43,941 bases of DNA from Myxococcaceae bacterium (GTDB taxonomy: Bacteria > Myxococcota > Myxococcia > Myxococcales > Myxococcaceae), in the NCBI GenBank assembly GCA_022842905.1, contig JALHOS010000012.1, forward strand, positions 1-43,941. The letters are read 5' to 3'. The number at the start of each line of letters is the position of its first letter. Position 1 is the first letter of the stretch. Made by a program: the position numbers and the translations under genes. Below the pieces are notes generated by a model that saw nothing but the letters and a program-made list of their open reading frames with translations, was not told the origin of the DNA and did no database searches. Positions 1-6,726 of this stretch are shown one piece after another.

Positions 1-136
1 CGAGGAGGCGAAGAAGAACAGGTCGAAGAAGTAGCTGCACGACGGGCTCGTCGGCCGCGGCTCAACTCACCGCGGTCGACGGTCCAGATTTCTGCGGATC
101 TGTGCGACCGCCTACAGGTTGCGCGACTGGTCAAGT
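1..136. other. left edge, no assignable gene
   Basis: Nothing in this stretch can be assigned to a gene with confidence. On the + strand an open frame enters from outside and ends at a TAG at 32-34. It encodes a short Lys/Glu-rich tail (EEAKKNRSKK), which could be the C-terminus of a gene lying to the left. On the - strand an equally open frame leaves the window, so the direction is undecided. Confidence 0.3.
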
Positions 137-496
137 TCAGTCGACAACTGGGACGGTGAGGATCGAACTCATTCCACCGCTACTGACAGCCACCTCCACT
201 CCACTACCGCACTTCGGAGCATTCGGGCTGCAGCTGAGGCTTACCCGCAGAACGCGGGGCCAGGGCCACTGATACATAGCCCCGTCTACGAGCGACCCCG
301 TCGACGAGCGCACTTCGCACAGGCCCGGAGTTCCTTCACCAAAGAACTCAAGCAGCAACTCGACGCTCCCCCCGTCGCGCGAAAGCGACTGTCCCGGAGC
401 GATGGAGAGTGCCAACTTGGGCTGCATCTGGGCAGGCCGGCCGCACGTCAGCAGAGACAAAGCAATGCAAGCACTCACGAACGCAGATGAGTTCAT
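137..496 (-). CDS. small putative lipoprotein at the end of the M16 operon
   Basis: A 119-residue protein of unknown function. The N-terminus is a short hydrophobic segment ending in a lipobox-like LLTC, so it is probably a lipoprotein with Cys near residue 18. The mature part is small, probably beta-rich, and holds a few more cysteines that could form disulfides. The start at 496 was chosen because its ATG overlaps the TGA of the upstream M16 gene (ATGA), the same coupling seen elsewhere in this operon. A longer frame to 580 would run 28 residues into that gene and has no signal-like start. It is the last of four co-directional genes. The function can only be guessed from its partners (envelope, peptidase-associated). 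Confidence 0.6.
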   Translation of the reverse strand: MNSSAFVSACIALSLLTCGRPAQMQPKLALSIAPGQSLSRDGGSVELLLEFFGEGTPGLCEVRSSTGSLVDGAMYQWPWPRVLRVSLSCSPNAPKCGSGVEVAVSSGGMSSILTVPVVD

Positions 497-1683
497 CGGC
501 GCTCCTTCCCGCTCAACACGTAGAGCGGCGCTGCCTCCCACTCGCCCTCCGTGCTGGGCGCATCCAAAGCGCTGAGCCAATTCTCCGCATGCCCATAGAA
601 CTCGGCACGCGACGACCAGGCGGCCAATGTCGCGAGTTCATCAGCAAGTTCGTTCGTCGCGCCCAACATGGACGCAGAATAGCGCAGGCGCCTCGCCACG
701 CTCTGTCGCTCCGCAGGCAACACAGACAATGGAGTCTTCCAGATCTGTACGAGTTCCTTTTTGAGGCTCTCGGCGCGACCAAGCGTAGGCGCGACACCAA
801 TCGTCGCTACGACAGCGTAGCCCCCCATCGGAAAACACCGAGTTCGAAGATCGACGCCGGGCACGCGAATCTCCCGGGCCTGACGAATCGCGAGTATCGC
901 GGCCGCTGACCGGCACAGCGAGATGGCGCTGAGCGGGAGCGGTCGCGCAGTGGCCACGACGAGCGGCGACACCAAGTTCACGCGCCGGTCGAGTTCCGTC
1001 CTAAGGTCTCTGGGCGATCGCCTGGCGCCCGCAAGATCGGGTGTCGGAACACCAGTGAACGTTCGCCGAACTACCCCGACGACGTCATTCAGCGACACAG
1101 GCCCGACGACGACGAGCGCGAGCTGCGGAGGCGCGTAGCGCTCCCGGTAGAACGACCCCACGTCGGACAGCGTCAGGTCCTCACGACTGGCCGCGGTGCC
1201 CACGACTGGCGCGACGTCGCCGAAAAGCCCAGCCTCAATCAGCGCCTGCTGCCAGGCGCCGAGGTAGACCTGCTCTCGCATGACGACCGAGCGCTGATTC
1301 GCAAGCTGGTCCGCCGTGAACCGACCTTCGCTCACGGCCCACAAGAGTTCTCCGAGCCCTTGTTGACAGTCCTCGGCTCGCGTCAACATCGTGAAGACGG
1401 TCGAATCTCGCGACGTCTCGCCATTGAAGACGCCGTGTCCGGACCTCAGTGTGTCTCTTCCGGCTGGTCCAGCGAGGACGAGGTGTTCGACGATGTGCGC
1501 GAGGCCTCCGCGCCCAAACGGGTCTCGATCACTTCCCGCACGCACGACGAATCGCGCTGCGCAGGTGGGAGCCTCGACTCGAGCCACGAGCACGTCCATG
1601 CCGTCGAGCATCGTCTCGCCAGCGACCGGCTCGAGACCCGGGGTCGCGCCCAACGACAACCACAAGGCGATCTCAATCATCAT
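493..1683 (-). CDS. M16 family zinc metallopeptidase (active-type subunit)
   Basis: A 396-residue M16 (pitrilysin/processing-peptidase-like) protein. The inverted zinc motif HIVEH is at about residues 63-67, inside a typical GRGGLAHIVEHLVLAG context. A candidate third ligand, a Glu in VVMREQ, lies about 70 residues later, which fits the family's HxxEH...E arrangement. A hydrophobic N-terminus (MMIEIALWLSLG) suggests export. M16B enzymes work as a catalytic and a non-catalytic subunit enclosing a peptide, and the upstream gene supplies the likely partner. The ATG at 1683 (or 1680) was chosen over a frame from 1776 because it overlaps the upstream stop by only 11 nt and has GGAGG upstream at 1696-1700. 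The natural substrate is unknown. Confidence 0.85.
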   Translation of the reverse strand: MMIEIALWLSLGATPGLEPVAGETMLDGMDVLVARVEAPTCAARFVVRAGSDRDPFGRGGLAHIVEHLVLAGPAGRDTLRSGHGVFNGETSRDSTVFTMLTRAEDCQQGLGELLWAVSEGRFTADQLANQRSVVMREQVYLGAWQQALIEAGLFGDVAPVVGTAASREDLTLSDVGSFYRERYAPPQLALVVVGPVSLNDVVGVVRRTFTGVPTPDLAGARRSPRDLRTELDRRVNLVSPLVVATARPLPLSAISLCRSAAAILAIRQAREIRVPGVDLRTRCFPMGGYAVVATIGVAPTLGRAESLKKELVQIWKTPLSVLPAERQSVARRLRYSASMLGATNELADELATLAAWSSRAEFYGHAENWLSALDAPSTEGEWEAAPLYVLSGKERR

Positions 1684-2872
1684 AAGGTCCAATCGCCTCC
1701 TTGGGCCCGAAACGAAAGGCAAAACGACGCCGGTCGTTGACAAGCATTGAATCGGACCTTTGTTGGTACTCGTCAAGAGGAAACTCCCCCACCAGCTTCA
1801 AGACGTCAGGACTGTACCATCCTGGATCTACTGCTCCTTGCCGGAGTTCCGCGAGTAGCTGCTCGGGCTGCTCCGCGATCAACTGAAGTCGTGCTCCGAC
1901 GCGTCGGCGTGCGGAAGCAAGCATTGGCTCAGTCACCACACGCCCATACAGCCCCCTCAACAGGTCACTGAGCAAGGTCTCGACTTCGGCGCCCGATTCA
2001 TCGAAGGCGGGAACCAAGAGGAGGAGCGTCGTCATTGAAGGCCGCACGAGCAGTCGAGCATCGATCGCATAGGCGAAACCGCGATCGCGAAGCGCCCAAA
2101 TCAATGCGTCAGCGGCAAGCTCCCGGTAGAGGACAAGCGTCACCGCATCGCGCTGGGACAGCCCCCCAAACAACGTGCCGACGACATGAAGATCGACGGG
2201 CGCCCACGTGCTCCACCGCACATTCTGCGCGGGAGGCCGGATGACGTGCTTCGCTTTCGCGCCGCCTACGAGACCCCGCGTCGCGGAAGCGACCGCTCCG
2301 AGGTTGCCGCCACCCGCGACGACGATCCTGGCATTCGCAGGAACGAAGTACTTGAGCGCGTGCTCCTCGACAGAAGAGGCCTGCCACCGCACCGCCCCCC
2401 CGAGCGGCTCGCCGAACAGTTTCGGCCGCAGGAAGTCCAGGATAGCCTCCGCTTCGCTCGGCGCGATCGCGGGCCGCCAGGGCCCCGTCGTATCTTCGAC
2501 AACCGGCGCACCAACGGGCCGGCTCTTGAGCACGGCTCGTAGGAAGGCAGGCGCCAACGAAGAGAGTTCGTCAGAGGGACACAAGAGCCAGATATGCGCG
2601 CTGTCCGCGGACGAAACACCGCCGACAGACGCCCCAACCGCGTCGACGTTGGCGCGCCATCCACTGGGCCACGAGAGGTTGCTGTAGAGGAGCGTTCTCA
2701 GCGCGTGTGACGTTAGCGTTGTGTCTTCTCGCGTTGGAACGTCGAAGCTCACCAGGACGAAGGCCGTACGTGCCTTGGTACCGATCAAGTGCACTTCCGG
2801 ACCCCCAGCCTGAGTGGGCACACCTCGGTACTCCACGGCAAGAACAGCTGCGGCCACCAGCCAAGCGCTCAT
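1673..2872 (-). CDS. M16 peptidase-like protein lacking the zinc motif (probable partner subunit)
   Basis: A 399-residue protein with a signal-like N-terminus (MSAWLVAAAVLAVEY). It has the M16 fold pattern, including the ALRDRGFAYAIDA segment typical of the second M16 domain. No HxxEH motif is visible where the catalytic subunit has it. In known M16B heterodimers (PqqL-like and mitochondrial processing peptidase-like) the non-catalytic subunit shapes the substrate chamber. The gene overlaps its upstream neighbour by ATGA and its downstream catalytic partner by 11 nt, so the products are probably made in step. Pairing is inferred from context and family knowledge, not demonstrated by the sequence alone. 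Confidence 0.75.
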   Translation of the reverse strand: MSAWLVAAAVLAVEYRGVPTQAGGPEVHLIGTKARTAFVLVSFDVPTREDTTLTSHALRTLLYSNLSWPSGWRANVDAVGASVGGVSSADSAHIWLLCPSDELSSLAPAFLRAVLKSRPVGAPVVEDTTGPWRPAIAPSEAEAILDFLRPKLFGEPLGGAVRWQASSVEEHALKYFVPANARIVVAGGGNLGAVASATRGLVGGAKAKHVIRPPAQNVRWSTWAPVDLHVVGTLFGGLSQRDAVTLVLYRELAADALIWALRDRGFAYAIDARLLVRPSMTTLLLLVPAFDESGAEVETLLSDLLRGLYGRVVTEPMLASARRRVGARLQLIAEQPEQLLAELRQGAVDPGWYSPDVLKLVGEFPLDEYQQRSDSMLVNDRRRFAFRFGPKEAIGPYDD

Positions 2873-4623
2873 TGCCCCACCTCCAATGGAACACCTCGAA
2901 GCTTGGCACGCTCGATCGCCAAAGACAGCAGCGCCTCAACGCCTGCGTCGCGCACCGACAATTCTTGCAACAGCAGCAGCCGTGCGCGCCAACTTGGCAC
3001 GCTGTATCCACTGTACAGCTGATGCTCCGCCGCGGGACCGACGAGCTTGGCGCTATCGAGCACGGAAAAACTCCGGCGCAGCACTGGCTCCTGCCAGGCT
3101 CTGATCTCCTTCGCCGAAGAGTCGTACTCGACCCATCGACCATGTGGGAGGCCGCCATCGTAGTCACCGAGCGTCGCAAGCACCCCGTTCTCATGAAAGC
3201 GGCTGAAGGTACCGTGCTTCGTTCCATTCACAACCGAGAAGACCTCCGCCTCGCCTCCGTCCGGTCTCAGGACCCTCATCTGTCCACTCAACTCTCCCTG
3301 AACGTAGGGCTCGACTCGAAGGGACCGGCCCTGCGACTCGACGATCCAGTCGCCATGGCGCCTGCACGCCGTCAGAGCGCCAGTTGCGCGCTCGTGTCCA
3401 AGGAAGACCGTGCCGCGTCCAGTGCAGTTCGCATCGAGCGAACCCCGAAAGACCACGCGCTTTCCATTGAACCCGACGACAGGAACCCCGACGCTCGGCC
3501 CCGCTCCCATGCACGTCTCGAGCGCATCGGCCCCGGCCGCGGGGAACTCGCCGTGTTCGAGCCGGCGTCTCCCGACAGACGTGCGCCGCGGGCATCGCGT
3601 TCCGTCGGCCAACACTTGACCTGGGTCGTTCTCGGGTTCAGCCGTGAGCGCCCAGGGAGCGGCAGCGAGCAACCCGCAGCCCACGGCGGCTGCGAGTCTC
3701 AGTCGGAGGAGGGCCGGAGTGGGCGCCGACCATTCCGACCCGAGTAGCCGCAAGTCCACGGCCGACGCGACCAGTGGGAAGTAGACGGCGACCCAACCTG
3801 CGCTCAGGACCCCCAACGCCAGCGCACCGAGCGTCAGCGCCCACATCGGCCAAGCGAGTCCCAGCTGAGGCGCCAGTTTCAGAGCCAGCTGACTGGTTGG
3901 CATCAACCACGATGCAGCAACTGCCAGATGGAAGCCCACCGTCAAGCGCGTCGAAGTGAGCTCAGGGCCCAGTTTCGTCTTCACCGAACGCCACGTTCGA
4001 ACCGGCGCAAGCAATGCGTTGACCACAAGTATGGCCGCGCTCGCGGGCGTCGATGCCACGTTCGCGATTCGCAGCCAGAGGGTGAATAGAAGTGTGCAGA
4101 GGCCATGAAAGACGACGACCTCCACGCGAGCGGAGAGCTGTGTTCGGACTGACCAGGCGACAGCGTCGATGAATGAGCTCAGAATGGCCCAAACACCTGC
4201 AGCACTCGTCAGTCCGGCCGTCAACCGAAGCGCCAGTGTCGCAACAGGGAGCAGGCCGCCGCCGTCATCCGAACCATCGGCGGCCGTCAGGTCAGCGCGC
4301 TCTGCCGGCTCCACTTGGGCTGGCACTGCGCGCGGTGGCGGGGGCGGTGGCGACGCGGATCGTTGATCAGCCGCGACAGGGGTCGTCACCCGCACCGGTT
4401 TCGCGGCCTGCGGCGCCGAGCTGTCTTCGGACACACCACCGCCGGAAGGAGGAGATCCCCGCTCGAGCTCGATTGGCTGGTTGGCCTCATCGTGAATCGC
4501 CACACCGTCAATCTCATTGCCCAGCCCACACTTGGGGCACTTCGCCGACACCTTCATCTTCGGAATGCGGTCCAGCGCTACCGACTGAGCGTAGCCACAT
4601 CCAACACATCGTATCTCGATCAC
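2869..4623 (-). CDS. zinc-ribbon, multi-pass membrane, MORN-like repeat protein
   Basis: A 584-residue protein heading the M16 operon. Near residue 6 a CxxC zinc-ribbon half (CVGCG) pairs with CPKCG about 20 residues later. A Pro/Ala-rich linker follows, including a run of prolines. Next come about five hydrophobic segments compatible with membrane helices. The C-terminal half contains MORN-like strands (for example GTKHGTFSRFHENGVLATLG and GGLPHGRWVEYDSS). The start is a GTG at 4621-4623: it lies directly before the zinc ribbon and has GGGAGGG six nt upstream, whereas the ATG at 4671 adds 16 poorly fitting residues with no better site. The architecture suggests a membrane-anchored scaffold or sensor for the downstream peptidases. 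The function is unknown. Confidence 0.75.
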   Translation of the reverse strand: MIEIRCVGCGYAQSVALDRIPKMKVSAKCPKCGLGNEIDGVAIHDEANQPIELERGSPPSGGGVSEDSSAPQAAKPVRVTTPVAADQRSASPPPPPPRAVPAQVEPAERADLTAADGSDDGGGLLPVATLALRLTAGLTSAAGVWAILSSFIDAVAWSVRTQLSARVEVVVFHGLCTLLFTLWLRIANVASTPASAAILVVNALLAPVRTWRSVKTKLGPELTSTRLTVGFHLAVAASWLMPTSQLALKLAPQLGLAWPMWALTLGALALGVLSAGWVAVYFPLVASAVDLRLLGSEWSAPTPALLRLRLAAAVGCGLLAAAPWALTAEPENDPGQVLADGTRCPRRTSVGRRRLEHGEFPAAGADALETCMGAGPSVGVPVVGFNGKRVVFRGSLDANCTGRGTVFLGHERATGALTACRRHGDWIVESQGRSLRVEPYVQGELSGQMRVLRPDGGEAEVFSVVNGTKHGTFSRFHENGVLATLGDYDGGLPHGRWVEYDSSAKEIRAWQEPVLRRSFSVLDSAKLVGPAAEHQLYSGYSVPSWRARLLLLQELSVRDAGVEALLSLAIERAKLRGVPLEVGQ

Positions 4624-5052
4624 GAAGCCCTCCCGATGCGTCACGTTAGCACGCCCCCTTCCACCCCCCACTCACAAATGCCCGCAGCACTCGCTACTTC
4701 TGTCCGAGCGTGGCTGCAAAAGTCCCTCGGCGCAGCGTCAGAGACGCACCAGGCGATTGCGCCACCCACGATCGCGCTTGTGTTGTCGAGATGGCCGCCT
4801 GCGCAGTGTGGCCCTCCCCCAACGAGAGGCGTGCTCGCCGCGTACTGCCTTCGCGCGCGGCAGGTGCACCTTGGGTCCCTGGTTCGCCGCCGGCAGCCGC
4901 CGGCCTCGCGGAGTAGTCCTCGCCACCTGTCTGAACAGGCGCGAACGCCGTCTCGGGTCAGCCGAACGGAAGAGCACCACCTGCCAGCCCGTCGAGCACG
5001 GACGGGACCTCTCTGCCCCCGTTCGCCGCGCGCAGCGCACGACGTCTCCCCC
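4624..5052. other. 429-bp intergenic region upstream of the M16 operon
   Basis: No credible gene was found. The reading frames present are arginine-rich or lack start signals, which is typical of GC-rich shadow frames. The region must hold the promoter of the 4623-137 operon and the 3' end of the RDD gene transcript. No -35/-10 pair could be assigned with confidence. Confidence 0.5.
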
Positions 5053-5772
5053 TCACCGAGCGAACAGGACGAACGCCGTCGCCATCACCGCGATCTCCGC
5101 GGCAAAGCCGATGATCAGGGCCACGGCGACGAGCCCTCCCGAAGCCGCGACGGTCGGAGCCACGCTGCCTCGCCGCACGACGACGGTGTCGGCCCAGACG
5201 TCGCCGTGGCGCTGCTGCAGCGGGCTGCCGTCCATTGCGCCCTTGCCGATGAGCCCGAAGAAGAGCGCGTCGACGAAGTAGCCCAGCTCGCGCACGAAAG
5301 CGGCCTTCCAGCTCGGCCGACGCCCGTCGGCGCTCACCACGCGCAGGCCGAGCAGCAGCTTGCCGATGCTGACGCCCGCCAGGCGCACCGAGAACGTCGC
5401 CCCCGCCAGGTGCGCCGAGAAGCCGACGACCATCGACAGGGCGAAGGGCATGTCGAAGCGCGTCGCCCAGCCGGGCTGCGCCGCGCCCGTCTGCTCCAGC
5501 ACCACGAGGACGATCGCCGACACGAGACCAGCGCCGAGGCCCAACACCTGGCTGAAGACGAGCTCGACGAGCCGCCCACCCGCCCGGAGACCGAAGCCGA
5601 CCGCGTGCTCGGGCTGGGGTGGCAGCGGCCCTGCCTTCGCTTCGCACTCCGCGCAGACACCGGCGCGCAGACAGTCGCCACAGCGGAACGTGCCGCAGCG
5701 CGCGCACGGCGTCGCCGGACGCTCGGCGTGCTGCACACAGCGCGGACTGGTCAACCCCACCGGCTCGTCCAT
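5053..5772 (-). CDS. RDD family membrane protein with N-terminal cysteine/histidine finger
   Basis: A 239-residue integral membrane protein. Residues about 12-43 hold CVQH, CARC, CGDC and CAEC, a B-box-like zinc-binding arrangement. The rest is an RDD domain: a first helix beginning GGRLVELV, the family segment SIGKLLLGLRVVSADG, then WKAAFVRELGYFVDALFF, and the closing QQRHGDVWADTVVV. A last hydrophobic helix (GLVAVALIIGFAAEIAVMATAFVLF) ends the protein. RDD proteins are membrane proteins often linked to transport or ion homeostasis. The role here is unknown. The start is supported by a strong GAGGGGGG site just upstream. It is divergent from the TolB/FlgO-like gene. Confidence 0.85.
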   Translation of the reverse strand: MDEPVGLTSPRCVQHAERPATPCARCGTFRCGDCLRAGVCAECEAKAGPLPPQPEHAVGFGLRAGGRLVELVFSQVLGLGAGLVSAIVLVVLEQTGAAQPGWATRFDMPFALSMVVGFSAHLAGATFSVRLAGVSIGKLLLGLRVVSADGRRPSWKAAFVRELGYFVDALFFGLIGKGAMDGSPLQQRHGDVWADTVVVRRGSVAPTVAASGGLVAVALIIGFAAEIAVMATAFVLFAR

Positions 5773-5798
5773 GGGCCCCCCTCAGCTCGAACGACGCG

Positions 5799-6719
5799 AT
5801 GCTGCCACAGCTCGGGACCGAGGCGGGCTCAGGCTTACGGCTCGAGCGGGCAACCTTCCAAGCCACTTCCCACGGCCAGCTGCGCGTGGCGTCGGCACCG
5901 AGCGCCTGCTATCGACCTGGCGCTTTGTTCCTGCTCGCCACCCTGACCCTGTCCTTGGCCGGCGCCGCCCCGGAGCGCGTCGTCGTGCCCGAAGTGTCCG
6001 TCACGGACCCATCGCTGCGACCGCTCGCCGTGCAGACCCAGGAACGCCTGGCGACCGAACTCCAGCGCCTCGAGCGCTTCGAGGTCTTGACGAGCGGCGA
6101 CGTCGCCCAGCTTCTTGGCCTCGAGCGGCAGCGGCAGCTGCTCGGCTGCGACGAAGCGGCAGGCTCCTGTCTGGCCGAGCTGTCCAACGCCCTCGGCGCG
6201 CCATGGCTGGCGACCGGCAGCCTGAGCGGGACAGCGGCGCGGGTGCGCTTCGACTTCAAGTTCGTCTCCGTGGCCACCAGCCGCGTCGTCGTGCGCGAAG
6301 GTGGAGACGTTCGGCCCGAAGAGCTGCCGGCGCTGGTGACCCAGGTCGTCCGCGCGGTGGCCGCGAGCTTCAGCACGTCGGAGCGGGCCAAGGCCGGCGA
6401 GCCCTCCGTCGCGGGCCCGGTCGTGACGATCGCGCTGGGCGGCGCCGCGCTCGCCGGAGGTGTGGTGGGGCTGATCTTGCTGCACGCCGAGCGCGACCGC
6501 TTCCAAGCGAACGTGAGCAGCATGACGGCCGTGGCGATCGCCTCGTTCAACGAGCGGTTCGCCGCTTTCCGCGCGCTCTGGATTGGCCTGACGGCCGCCG
6601 GAGCGCTGGCCGCGGCGGGTGGTGCGCTGTGGCTCGCGCTGACCCCCAAGCCCGTCGGGCGCACGGCCTGGTGGCTCAGCCCAGCTGCGGGCGGAGTCGC
6701 GCTGAACGCGCAGTTCTGA
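5799..6719 (+). CDS. exported TolB/FlgO-like protein with two C-terminal membrane segments
   Basis: About 306 residues. After a hydrophobic export segment (ALFLLATLTLSLAGA) comes an alpha/beta domain with RFEVLTSGDVAQLLGLERQ, CLAELSNALGAPWLATGSL and a beta-rich RVRFDFKFVSVATSRVVVREGG. This layout is seen in TolB-N/FlgO/CsgG-like periplasmic proteins of myxobacteria. Two hydrophobic helices follow (VVTIALGGAALAGGVVGLILL and LWIGLTAAGALAAAGGALWLAL). The start is uncertain. The ATG at 5799 puts 40 residues before the hydrophobic segment, while a GTG at 5886 or TTG at 5925 would give a cleaner signal peptide; none has a good ribosome site. The stop lies 3 nt from the stop of the convergent MopE-like gene. 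Confidence 0.65.
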   Translation: MLPQLGTEAGSGLRLERATFQATSHGQLRVASAPSACYRPGALFLLATLTLSLAGAAPERVVVPEVSVTDPSLRPLAVQTQERLATELQRLERFEVLTSGDVAQLLGLERQRQLLGCDEAAGSCLAELSNALGAPWLATGSLSGTAARVRFDFKFVSVATSRVVVREGGDVRPEELPALVTQVVRAVAASFSTSERAKAGEPSVAGPVVTIALGGAALAGGVVGLILLHAERDRFQANVSSMTAVAIASFNERFAAFRALWIGLTAAGALAAAGGALWLALTPKPVGRTAWWLSPAAGGVALNAQF

Positions 6720-6726
6720 CTTTCAG
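6716..6726. other. back-to-back stop codons of a convergent pair (TGA-CTT-TCA)
   Basis: The + gene stops at TGA 6717-6719 and the - gene at 6723-6725, with three bases between them. The dyad CTGA/TCAG spans both stops, and a second weak dyad GCAGT (6710-6714)/ACTGC (6731-6735) surrounds it. It may act as a weak bidirectional terminator, but there is no T tract. Confidence 0.4.

Noticed and set aside
4315-5946. A long open frame on the + strand across the RDD gene and its flanks.
   Set aside because: Its protein is rich in Arg, Pro and His with no domain or signal, and it runs antisense to the RDD gene and the M16 leader; it is a shadow frame.
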